Below are positions 8,938 to 16,098 of a stretch of DNA of 64,000 bases, in pieces. The notes under the pieces were generated by a model. That model worked only from the letters and a program-made list of their open reading frames with translations. It did no database searches and had not been told where the DNA came from. Numbering within the stretch: position 1 is the first letter of the stretch; every line of letters starts with the position of its first letter. The stretch is from Verrucomicrobium sp. GAS474 (GTDB taxonomy: Bacteria; Verrucomicrobiota; Verrucomicrobiia; Methylacidiphilales; GAS474), in the NCBI RefSeq assembly GCF_900105685.1, contig NZ_LT629781.1, positions 3,224,001 to 3,288,000 of the forward strand, written 5' to 3'. The position numbers and the translations under genes were made by a program.

Positions 8938-9425
8938 GGCTTGGCCGGGGCCGCCGTCGGGACGGGATTGGCGGCGGGAGCGGGAGCCGCGCCGGCGGAG
9001 CCGGATCCCTCGGCCCCGGGGCGAAGCGTGGCGAAGGCGATGTTCCACGCGTCGGCGGCGCGGCAGGCGTCGAGGACGGCGACGACGGCCTGGTACTTCG
9101 CATCGGCATCGGCCCGGACGATGACGGCCTGGTCGGGATACTCCTGCACCACCCCGGCGAGGATCTGCTGGAGCTCGTCAGGGGAAACGGGGCGGCGGTT
9201 GAGGTTGATGACGCCGTCCTTCGTGACATTGACGATCACCTCGCCCGGGAGCCGCTTCGGCTCCTTGCCCTGCTTCGCGGTCGGCACCTTCACGTCGATG
9301 TCGGCCTCGTACCGGGCCAGGTTCCACGTGAGGATGAAGAAGCAGAGCAGGAAGAGGACGACGTCGATCATCGGCGCCAGCTGCAGGCCGATTTGCTCCG
9401 TGACGATGCGGCGGCGGAAATTCAT
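8934..9425 (-). CDS. ExbD/TolR-family proton-channel subunit
   Basis: 163 residues: short cytoplasmic N-terminus, one membrane helix at about 15-35 containing the essential proton-carrying Asp (D21 in LAPMIDVVLFLLCFF), and a periplasmic ExbD/TolR fold (VPTAKQGKEP, VIVNVTKDGVINLN, VIVRADADAKYQAVVAVLDACR). The extra 25-residue Ala/Pro tail is unusual but not rare. With the adjacent ExbB homologue it forms the proton-driven motor. The gene overlaps the TPR gene by 4 bp, indicating coupled translation. Confidence 0.9.
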   Translation of the reverse strand: MNFRRRIVTEQIGLQLAPMIDVVLFLLCFFILTWNLARYEADIDVKVPTAKQGKEPKRLPGEVIVNVTKDGVINLNRRPVSPDELQQILAGVVQEYPDQAVIVRADADAKYQAVVAVLDACRAADAWNIAFATLRPGAEGSGSAGAAPAPAANPVPTAAPAKP

Positions 9426-9450
9426 TGGGAAAAGGAGGGGGAGAAAGGGA

Positions 9451-10191
9451 CTAGCGCCGCTTCTTCATCAGGATGATCTCCTGCACCCGGGCCGTCGTCG
9501 CCACCTCGAAGACCGAGATCAGCGATTGGACGCGGCCCCGGAAGTAGGAATAGAAGAACATCGAGGCGATGCCGACGATGAGCCCCGCCGCCGTGGCGAC
9601 GAGGGCCTGGGAGACGCCCCCGGCCAGCATCATCGTCCGCATCGTCAGCGCCTCGGTCGCGATCGTGCCGAAGGAACGGAGGATGCCGACCACCGTGCCG
9701 AAGAGGCCGAGCATCGGGGAGAGGACGCCGATGTCGAGGAGGTAGACCACGCGCTGGTTGAGCATCGCGGCGATCCGCGCCCCCTCGGACTCGGCGATCG
9801 CGGCGATCGCGTCGGGATCGGCGTCCTTCCGGCGGTAGGTGAATTCGAGGACCTTGGAGAGCACCTCGGCGAGCGCCTCCGGGCGGTCCTTCAGGTAGGC
9901 GGCGAGGCCGGAGAGATCCTCGTCGGCCAGGTAGGCGTCGATCCGGTTTTCCAGCTCGTCCTGGGTGATCGCCTTCCGGCGGAGGGTGAAGAAATAATAG
10001 CCGATCAGGAAAACCGCCGCGATCGAGGCGAGGAAAAGGGGCATCATCACCAGCCCCCCCGCCTTCAGAAGCTCCCAGAGGGAGAGCGCCGAAACGGGGC
10101 CAAGGACATCGGTGGGGGCAGAAGCCGGAGTCGAAGCGGCCTGAGCCAGAAGGGGATAGAAGAGGGAAGTCATACCGGGATGCTCTTCCAT
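9451..10191 (-). CDS. ExbB/TolQ/MotA-family motor protein
   Basis: 246 residues with a cleavable-looking N-terminal segment, a first membrane helix near 47-68 (GGLVMMPLFLASIAAVFLIGYYFF), a cytoplasmic loop and two more helices in the ExbB pore region (LLDIGVLSPMLGLFGTVVGILRSF and ALVATAAGLIVGIASMFFYSYF). The GLFGTVVG motif is diagnostic. ATG 10173 (MTSLFYPLLAQ) opens on the signal-like stretch and may be the true start instead of 10191. First gene of the ExbB-ExbD-TPR-OmpA operon; energises the downstream envelope proteins using the proton gradient. Confidence 0.9.
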   Translation of the reverse strand: MEEHPGMTSLFYPLLAQAASTPASAPTDVLGPVSALSLWELLKAGGLVMMPLFLASIAAVFLIGYYFFTLRRKAITQDELENRIDAYLADEDLSGLAAYLKDRPEALAEVLSKVLEFTYRRKDADPDAIAAIAESEGARIAAMLNQRVVYLLDIGVLSPMLGLFGTVVGILRSFGTIATEALTMRTMMLAGGVSQALVATAAGLIVGIASMFFYSYFRGRVQSLISVFEVATTARVQEIILMKKRR

Positions 10192-10317
10192 ACCCTAGAA
10201 AAGGAGGCTTTACCACCTGGAAAAGACTCCTTTCCATCCCCTCTCCCTTTCGACGCCTATAAAGTAGCAAATGCAAGACTTGCCTATTCTAGGAAATGTC
10301 ACTAGTGTCGTGGGCCA

Positions 10318-10896
10318 GTGAAATATCGTACCATCCTGCTCTTCGGCGCCCCCGGCTCCGGCAAGGGCACTCAGGGCAAGATCTTAGGTAACATTCCCGG
10401 GTTTTGGCATTGCGCCTGCGGCGACGTCTTCCGTTCCCTCGATCCCCAATCTCCTCTCGGCGAAGCCTTTCTCAAGTATTCGAGCCGGGGCGAACTCGTT
10501 CCCGACGACCTGACCGTCAGCCTTTGGGCCGAGCAGCTCGCCAAGGTCGAGGCCTCGGGCCGCGTCAGCGCGGAGTCCGACATCCTCGTCCTCGACGGCA
10601 TCCCCCGCAACCTGCCCCAGGCGAAGATCCTCGCGGAGAAACTCGACATCCGCCACGTCTACCACCTGAGCTGCCCCGACCGGGTGAAGCTCGTCGCCCG
10701 CCTGAAGCGCCGCGCCCTCAAGGACAACCGCCTCGACGACGCGAACGAGCAGGTCATCACCCAACGCCTCCTCACCTACGAGGAAGAGACCAAGCCGGTC
10801 CTCGACTTCTTCGGCGAGAAGATGACGACCCACGTCGACGCCCTCCAGTCCCCCTACCAGGTGCTGCGGGACATCCTCAAGACGCTCGATTTTTAA
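10318..10896 (+). CDS. adk: Adenylate kinase (short form)
   Basis: 192 residues; interconverts ATP+AMP and 2 ADP in the cytoplasm. P-loop GAPGSGKGT near residues 10-18, AMP-binding DGIPRN, and a short RRALKDNR segment where long-type enzymes carry the LID domain, so this is the short type. Begins with GTG (MKYRTILLF). It is a single-gene unit divergent from the ExbB operon and followed by an intrinsic terminator at 10914-10945. Because short forms overlap with UMP/CMP kinases in sequence, a broader NMP specificity is possible. Confidence 0.87.
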   Translation: MKYRTILLFGAPGSGKGTQGKILGNIPGFWHCACGDVFRSLDPQSPLGEAFLKYSSRGELVPDDLTVSLWAEQLAKVEASGRVSAESDILVLDGIPRNLPQAKILAEKLDIRHVYHLSCPDRVKLVARLKRRALKDNRLDDANEQVITQRLLTYEEETKPVLDFFGEKMTTHVDALQSPYQVLRDILKTLDF

Positions 10897-10913
10897 CCGA
10901 ACCGCGCGGCACG

Positions 10914-10945
10914 AAAAAGGGCTTCCCGGAAGGGAAGCCCTTTTT
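10914..10945. terminator. Bidirectional intrinsic terminator between adk and the convergent glycine-zipper gene
   Basis: AAAAAGGGCTTCCC, a GGAA loop, then GGGAAGCCCTTTTT: a 14-bp perfect stem with A-tract before and T-tract after, so it can stop transcription from both converging genes. Confidence 0.93.
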
Positions 10946-10962
10946 GCGTATGCAGCAAAAAA

Positions 10963-12252
10963 CTAGAGCGCCGTCCCCTTGATCTTCTTCACTTGCGCCT
11001 CGGCCTTCGCTTTCAACTCCTGCGCGTAGGCGGCGTAAAGCTGATTCGCATAGGCCGTCGTCTCGGCGTCGGCACGGCGTTGGGCGGCGCTCCGCGCCGA
11101 GAGCTGGCGCTGGTAATCGGCGTCCTGCGCCTTCTTCAACTTGTCGGCATCGTTCGACTTCGAGACGATGTCGTAGATCCCGCCGAGGACGGCCCCGCCG
11201 AGGGCACCCCATCCGGCCCCCTCCCCTCCTCCGGCGAGGGCACCGATCCCGGCTCCGCCGACCGCACCGCCGCCGACGCGCATCCCGGTCTTCGTCGGCT
11301 CGCCCGAGCCGTTGCCGCCGAACTTCGACGTATCGCGCCGCGCATCGGGAACCTCGGCGAGCTTCGCCCGGCGGAAGTCGCCGATCTGTTTCTCGATGAC
11401 GCCGACCCGTTCGCCAAACCCGGCGAGGGCCGTCTTTTCCGACGCCGCCCCCGTTTCCAGCGCATCGGCGGAGCGGATCAGGCGGGCCGCAGGCGTTCCC
11501 TTCCGGTTTCCGTCGAGGAGGCCGTATTCATAAGCGCCGTTCGCCTCGAAGTGGATCGGATCGGCATCGATGACCTTCCAGACGCCTTCCTCCTTCACCG
11601 CCTGGTTGACCTTCCACGTCACCTCGGCCGACTGCCCCTTCGCAAGGAGAAGGGTCCGGTCATCGGGCCGGTAGGCGAAGCCCGGCGGCAGATCGTCGGC
11701 CAGGACGAGCAAATCGACGAGAGGCTCCGCCAGGGACGGCATCGGGGCGAGCGTGGGCGCGGGCTCGGCAACGACCGAAACCGCGTAGACATCGTCCCGC
11801 GCCTTCAGCTTCACCGCATAGAGGACCGCGACGCCGTCCCCGTCCTCGCCGGGAGTGAGGGACAGGGGGCGCAGTGCGGCGATGCGGAGGTAATCGGGCA
11901 GCCGCCGCTGGAGCGCGGCGCGGACCGCCTTCTCGCTCGGCAGCTTGAAACGGGCGTCCCACCAGCCGACCTTCTGCTTCGCCTCCTCGCCGAAGAGGTG
12001 GAGGGAACCGGTCCCGGCGGTGTTCGAGACGAGGGCCGTCTCCTTGCGGCTCCACGCCGCGAAATCGTTCGTCCGCTTCCGCGCCGTATGGATCTCGTCG
12101 TCGGACGTTGATCCGGGCATCGACCCGCAGAACAGGAAAATCCCCCCGGCGACGAGCGCCACCGAAACCGCACCGACGATGCCCAACACTTTGGGGTTGC
12201 GGAACCAAGGTGCTCCGACCCTCCCCTCCCCTTCGCCGTCCGTCGCGCCCAT
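10963..12252 (-). CDS. Membrane-anchored protein with C-terminal glycine-zipper segment, function unknown
   Basis: 429 residues. One membrane helix close to the N-terminus (about 24-46, VLGIVGAVSVALVAGGIFLF), a mixed alpha/beta region with no recognised fold, then a Gly-rich stretch (VGGGAVGGAGIGALAGGG...) typical of glycine-zipper proteins that insert in membranes, and a long charged helical tail of KAQDADYQRQLSARSAAQRRAD type. Its start codon shares one base with the preceding stop (TGATG), so it is coupled to the Lrp/NirDL-like gene. No enzyme motif seen. Confidence 0.7.
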   Translation of the reverse strand: MGATDGEGEGRVGAPWFRNPKVLGIVGAVSVALVAGGIFLFCGSMPGSTSDDEIHTARKRTNDFAAWSRKETALVSNTAGTGSLHLFGEEAKQKVGWWDARFKLPSEKAVRAALQRRLPDYLRIAALRPLSLTPGEDGDGVAVLYAVKLKARDDVYAVSVVAEPAPTLAPMPSLAEPLVDLLVLADDLPPGFAYRPDDRTLLLAKGQSAEVTWKVNQAVKEEGVWKVIDADPIHFEANGAYEYGLLDGNRKGTPAARLIRSADALETGAASEKTALAGFGERVGVIEKQIGDFRRAKLAEVPDARRDTSKFGGNGSGEPTKTGMRVGGGAVGGAGIGALAGGGEGAGWGALGGAVLGGIYDIVSKSNDADKLKKAQDADYQRQLSARSAAQRRADAETTAYANQLYAAYAQELKAKAEAQVKKIKGTAL

Positions 12253-13397
12253 CAGGCCTCCATCTCCTTCGGATCGATCCCGACCGAGGCGGCCCAGGCG
12301 CGGTAGGCATGGGGCGTGATTTCCGACGGCTTGATCTCGCTCCGGCCGCCCCAGAAGATATTCGTGTAGGCGACGGGAATGCCCGACTCGGCGAGGTGGG
12401 CGTCGATCGCCGCCTTGTGCTGGCGGACGACCTCCTTGTCGCTGCCATGGGCCACGGCCATGATATTGACGCTCTTGAAGTCGGGACCGCCCTCGCGCCA
12501 ATAGGCATGGGTCAGGATGTGGAAGCGGCCGACCTGGCGGCCCGCCTCGATCTCCCGCCCGGCGGGGACGGCCCAATGGAAGAGGGCGTTGAAGCGGGTC
12601 ACCCGCTCCCCGGCGGCGTTCGCCTTCACGTGTTCGAGGAAGGTCGAGAAACGGCCGATCACCTTCCGCCGGTTCAGATCCTCGGCGACGGCGATGAACT
12701 CCTCCAACGGGATCCCGGCCTCGGCGGCCCGGGCGGTCCAGATCTTCTCGACGATTTCCTCGGGCTCGAATTCCCGCTTCAGCGTCGTCAGCACCCGCCA
12801 TTCGAGGTCGCTCAATTCCTGGACCGTCACCGGATGCATCACCGCGTCGGCCTCCCCCTTCGATCCGAAGGGAATATCGCGCCGCCGCACGTGGCCGACG
12901 CCTAGAGCGAAAATCCCCTTCGCCGGCATCAGGCGGAAGCTCTCCGCCCCGATCTTCCGCCGCAGCCATTCGGCATGCTTCGGCATCGAGTAGCCCTGCG
13001 GCACCTTCAACGTCGTCCAGAGCTTGTATTGGGACCCGGCGGTCTCGGCGTCGGTCGAGCGGACGACGACGTGGCCGCTGAAGGGATCGTGCTTGAAGAG
13101 GTAATCGAACCCGGCCTCGATCTGCTCCTGCCCCACTTCCCAGGCGACGAGGGCACCGGGGGCGAGGTCGGTCGCCATGAGGGTCTGCCGGACGCGGCGG
13201 ATCGTCCCGGCGCGGAGCATCGCGCGGATCCGCCCGATCACCGTCTCGATCCCGATGCCGGAGAGCGCGGCGATCTCGGCGATGGGGGAGCGGTTGAACC
13301 CCGAAATCCGGTCCTCGGAAACGGCGAGGATCGCGGCGTTGACCGGATCGTGGGTGCTGATGGGGATGGCTTCGGCGTCGGGCGCGGTCAGGGACAT
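12252..13397 (-). CDS. Fused two-module AsnC/Lrp protein resembling siroheme decarboxylase NirDL/AhbAB
   Basis: 381 residues built from two AsnC/Lrp-type modules: helix-turn-helix at about 20-65 (IAEIAALSGIGIETVIGRIR) with an alpha/beta domain to about 190, then a second HTH-like start near 205 and a second domain. In each half, sequences match the siroheme decarboxylase pattern where a His-bearing strand is followed by a Trp/Asn-Leu/Met stretch: SGHVVVRST...KLWTTL in the first and LTHAYWRE...NIMAVAHG in the second. Known fused NirDL proteins have about this length. Ordinary annotation would say Lrp-type regulator. Start chosen at ATG 13397. No other heme d1 or siroheme gene is in the window, so the decarboxylase role is an inference. 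Confidence 0.65.
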   Translation of the reverse strand: MSLTAPDAEAIPISTHDPVNAAILAVSEDRISGFNRSPIAEIAALSGIGIETVIGRIRAMLRAGTIRRVRQTLMATDLAPGALVAWEVGQEQIEAGFDYLFKHDPFSGHVVVRSTDAETAGSQYKLWTTLKVPQGYSMPKHAEWLRRKIGAESFRLMPAKGIFALGVGHVRRRDIPFGSKGEADAVMHPVTVQELSDLEWRVLTTLKREFEPEEIVEKIWTARAAEAGIPLEEFIAVAEDLNRRKVIGRFSTFLEHVKANAAGERVTRFNALFHWAVPAGREIEAGRQVGRFHILTHAYWREGGPDFKSVNIMAVAHGSDKEVVRQHKAAIDAHLAESGIPVAYTNIFWGGRSEIKPSEITPHAYRAWAASVGIDPKEMEA

Positions 13398-13529
13398 GAT
13401 GGAAGGCACGATAGCCCTTCCCTCCCCCTCCGAACAAGCCAAACCGGGTGCGGCAAAATGGCGGGCGGGATCGCCCCGAAGCGGCCCTTGGCGGCTTGAT
13501 CTTGTCCCCGCTTTGCTCCAGTTTGCGCC

Positions 13530-13982
13530 ATGCCTCTTTCCTATATCCTGCTCCAGGCCCACAGCGGCGTCCGCTGGCTCGTCCTCGCCGCCGGCCTCGT
13601 CTCGGTCTCCCTCACCTTCATCGGGTGGAAGTACACGCGCCCCTGGACCAGGGCGGCCAAGATCGCCGGAACCTCCTACGTCGGCTTCCTCGACCTCCAG
13701 CTCCTCCTCGGCATCCTTCTCTACGCCATCGATCCCCTCACCCGCGCGTTCTGGCAGGCCCCGGGCGAGCACATGAAGGACGGCAACATGCGCTTCTTCG
13801 CCATCGAGCACGTCACCTTCATGGTGCTGGCCGTCGCCCTCGCCCACGTTGGCTCCGTCCTGGCGCGGAAGGCGACGACCGACGAGGCCAAATACAGCCG
13901 CCTCTTCTTCTTCCACGTCGGCTCCTTCCTCCTCCTGCTGGCCGGGATTCCCTGGCACCGGCTGGCGGCGGCAGCCCAATAA
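13530..13982 (+). CDS. Four-helix cytochrome-b-like membrane protein
   Basis: 150 residues with four membrane helices (about 14-33, 52-70, 90-112, 127-145). It opens with HSGVRWLVL, and later carries FFAIEHVTFMVLAVALAHVGS and ends GIPWHRL. This is the pattern of small membrane proteins annotated as cytochrome B in Bacteroidetes and Verrucomicrobia; H11, the His of IEH, and the His of LAH are candidate heme ligands. Divergent from the NirDL-like gene and followed by a terminator. Function not demonstrated for the family. Confidence 0.68.
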   Translation: MPLSYILLQAHSGVRWLVLAAGLVSVSLTFIGWKYTRPWTRAAKIAGTSYVGFLDLQLLLGILLYAIDPLTRAFWQAPGEHMKDGNMRFFAIEHVTFMVLAVALAHVGSVLARKATTDEAKYSRLFFFHVGSFLLLLAGIPWHRLAAAAQ

Positions 13983-14002
13983 GGGCACCGCTTCCGGGCA
14001 CG

Positions 14003-14033
14003 AAAAAAGGCGCACCCTGCGGTGCGCCTTTTT
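14003..14033. terminator. Bidirectional terminator between the membrane protein and leuB
   Basis: AAAAAAGGCGCACC, loop CTGC, then GGTGCGCCTTTTT: 13-bp stem with A- and T-tracts, serving both converging genes. Confidence 0.92.
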
Positions 14034-14063
14034 CGTTGCGAAAGCCGAAGCCTAGGTCGTGTT

Positions 14064-15149
14064 CTAGATCCGGGAGAGGATCTGGTCGCCCATCTCGCGG
14101 GTGTTGACCCGGGTCAGCCCCTCGCTCCAGATGTCACCGGTGCGGTAGCCCGCGGCGATCGTCTCGTTGACGGCCTTCTCGATGGCCAGGGCCGCGTCCT
14201 CGCGCCCCAGGCTGAAGCGGAGCAGGAGCGCCGCCGAGAGGATCTGGGCGATCGGGTTGGCGATCCCCTTCCCCGCGATGTCGGGGGCGGTGCCGCCGCT
14301 CGGCTCGAAGAGGCCAAACTTCCCGCCCGCGCCGAGGGAGGCGCTGGGGAGGAGGCCGAGAGAACCGGTCGCCGCCGCAACCTCGTCGCTGAGGATGTCG
14401 CCGAAGAGGTTCTCGCAGAGGAGGACGTCGTACTGGGCCGGGTTCTTGATGACCTGCATCGCGGCGTTGTCGACGTAGACGAAGTCGAGCGTCACGTCGG
14501 GATACTGCGGGGCGATCGCCTTCACCGTCTTGCGCCAGAGGAGGCTCGATTCGAGGACGTTTGCCTTGTCGACAAGGGTGACGTGCTTCCGGCGGCCCTG
14601 CGCGGCCTTGAAGGCCGTGTGGGTGATCCGCTCGATCTCGGGCGTCTCGTAGACGAGGGTGTCGACGGCCCGCTCGCCGCGCTCGGTCTTCGTCGTTTCC
14701 TTCGGGAGGCCGAAGTAGAGGCCGCCCGTCAGCTCGCGGACGACGAGGATGTCGAAGCCGTTCGGGATGAGCTTGTTCTTGATCGGCGAGGCCTCGATGA
14801 GCTGCGGGTAGCAGATCGCCGGGCGGAGGTTCGCGTAGAGGCTGAAGATCTTCCGCAGGGGGAGAAGGGCGGCCCGCTCGGGCTGCTCGTTCGGCGGGAG
14901 GGTCTCCCACTTCGGGCCGCCGACGGAGCCGAAGAGGATCGCCTCGGCGCGGCGGCAGACCTCGACGGTCGACTCGGGGAGGGCCTTGCCGTGGGCGTCG
15001 ATGGCGGCGCCGCCGACGAGGGCCTCCTCGAAGGAGAACGAAAGTCCGAACTTCGCGCCGACCTTCTCGAGGAGGGGGAGCGTGACGGCCATCACTTCGG
15101 GCCCGATGCCGTCTCCGGCAAGGACCGCGATCTTGTGCGTGGAACTCAT
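14064..15149 (-). CDS. leuB: 3-isopropylmalate dehydrogenase
   Basis: 361 residues; NAD-dependent oxidative decarboxylation of 3-isopropylmalate in leucine biosynthesis. [12 protein letters not shown] opens the chain; [10 protein letters not shown], the metal-binding Asp region ([14 protein letters not shown]) and the NAD loop [21 protein letters not shown] are all present. Full length. It lies 24 bp downstream of leuD, same strand, so the two are one transcript. leuC and leuA are not in the window. Confidence 0.96.
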   Translation of the reverse strand: MSSTHKIAVLAGDGIGPEVMAVTLPLLEKVGAKFGLSFSFEEALVGGAAIDAHGKALPESTVEVCRRAEAILFGSVGGPKWETLPPNEQPERAALLPLRKIFSLYANLRPAICYPQLIEASPIKNKLIPNGFDILVVRELTGGLYFGLPKETTKTERGERAVDTLVYETPEIERITHTAFKAAQGRRKHVTLVDKANVLESSLLWRKTVKAIAPQYPDVTLDFVYVDNAAMQVIKNPAQYDVLLCENLFGDILSDEVAAATGSLGLLPSASLGAGGKFGLFEPSGGTAPDIAGKGIANPIAQILSAALLLRFSLGREDAALAIEKAVNETIAAGYRTGDIWSEGLTRVNTREMGDQILSRI

Positions 15150-15173
15150 GTCAGAAGGGGAAGACGATTTCGC

Positions 15174-15719
15174 CTACTTGGCGGCGATCATCCCGGCCTT
15201 CCGGGCGTAGTTGAAGATGCCGCCCGCCTCGACGACGGGGCGGACGTCGCCCAGCGGCTTCAGCGGGTAGGTCTTGCCGTTGGCGCGGACCTCGTCCTTG
15301 TCGAAGTCGACCTCGACGTGGTCGCCCGTCTTGATCACGTCGACGAGGCGCTCGTTCGACTCGTAGGGGAAGACCTCCCCCGTCGCGATGCAGTTGCGGA
15401 AGAAGATGCGGGCGTAGGTCTCCGCGATGGCGACCTTGCACCCCGCCGCGCCGAGGGCGATCGGGGCGTGCTCGCGGGAGGAGCCGCAGCCGAGGTTCTT
15501 CCCGGCGATGAGGACGGCGTATTCGGTCTTGGTCTTCCCCTCGGCGACGAACTTTTCCTTATACTCGCCCTCGGGGAGGCCGATCATCGCGTAGGAGCCG
15601 AGCTTGTCGTATTCGGCCGGGACGGTGGGGACCAGCATCAGGTACTGGGCCGGGATGATCTGATCGGTATCGATGTTGTCTTTGACGACGAACGCGGGGC
15701 CGGAGATGAGTTTGCTCAT
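15174..15719 (-). CDS. leuD: 3-isopropylmalate dehydratase small subunit
   Basis: 181 residues; the swivelling domain of isopropylmalate isomerase. DNIDTDQIIPAQY near the N-terminus and the substrate loop NLGCGSSREHAPIAL are diagnostic; the size is that of the small-subunit form used with a separate LeuC. Followed by leuB. The large subunit leuC is not adjacent, so the enzyme's partner must be encoded elsewhere. Confidence 0.95.
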   Translation of the reverse strand: MSKLISGPAFVVKDNIDTDQIIPAQYLMLVPTVPAEYDKLGSYAMIGLPEGEYKEKFVAEGKTKTEYAVLIAGKNLGCGSSREHAPIALGAAGCKVAIAETYARIFFRNCIATGEVFPYESNERLVDVIKTGDHVEVDFDKDEVRANGKTYPLKPLGDVRPVVEAGGIFNYARKAGMIAAK

Positions 15720-15784
15720 AATATTATGCGAAGTGGTGCGGGGAAGGAGGGGCTATTTAACTCCTTTTCCCCTTCCCTAGCAAG

Positions 15785-15823
15785 GCCCTGTTTGTTTCTC
15801 CCGGCTTGAGAAACAGGGCTTTT
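15785..15823 (+). terminator. Hairpin with T-tract overlapping the DUF2007 promoter
   Basis: GCCCTGTTT at 15785-15793 pairs perfectly with AAACAGGGC at 15811-15819; an inner TTTCTC/GAGAAA pairing is an alternative. TTTT follows. It looks like an intrinsic terminator for plus-strand transcription, yet no plus-strand gene precedes it, and it overlaps the -35 box of the next gene. Confidence 0.45.
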
Positions 15824-15834
15824 GCGACTATCTT
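15806..15834 (+). promoter_or_regulatory. Sigma-70-type promoter of the DUF2007 gene, probably leaderless
   Basis: -35 TTGAGA (15806-15811), 17-bp spacer, -10 TATCTT (15829-15834). Initiation about 7 bp downstream falls at 15841, the A of the ATG. No ribosome-binding site lies before that ATG. Confidence 0.6.
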
Positions 15835-15840
15835 ACCCTT

Positions 15841-16083
15841 ATGGACATGAATCCGCTGGTGACAGTCGCCTCCTTTTCGAGCCTTGAAGCGGCGGTGGCG
15901 GTGAAGGGATACCTGGAAGACCGGGGTATCCCCGCCTTCGTCCCCGACGTGATCGAACCCCAGAGAGACTGGGACGGCCCGACCCCTTTCTCCCTCCCCC
16001 TGAACAACATCCCCGTCCAGGTCACCGCCAGCTGCGAGGAAAGAGCCTCCCGCTTCATTTCCGACTTTTTCCGGACGACTTAG
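15841..16083 (+). CDS. DUF2007-family small protein
   Basis: 80 residues matching the DUF2007 (putative signal-transducing) fold: LVTVASFSSLEAAVAVKGYLEDRGIPAFV near the N-terminus, then a short loop and a C-terminal IPVQVTASCEERASRFISDFF. The family is described as small ferredoxin-like alpha/beta proteins of unknown role. The promoter places transcription start at the ATG, so the message is probably leaderless; an internal ATG at 15847 is an alternative start. Convergent with the large TPR gene. Confidence 0.75.
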   Translation: MDMNPLVTVASFSSLEAAVAVKGYLEDRGIPAFVPDVIEPQRDWDGPTPFSLPLNNIPVQVTASCEERASRFISDFFRTT

Positions 16084-16098
16084 AGCCTGTTATGCAGG

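Noticed and set aside
6673-10305. A very long open frame on the plus strand opposite the ExbB, ExbD and TPR genes
   Set aside because: It is the antisense shadow of three well-supported genes; its composition is Arg/Gly/Asp/Glu-rich without family-like motifs.
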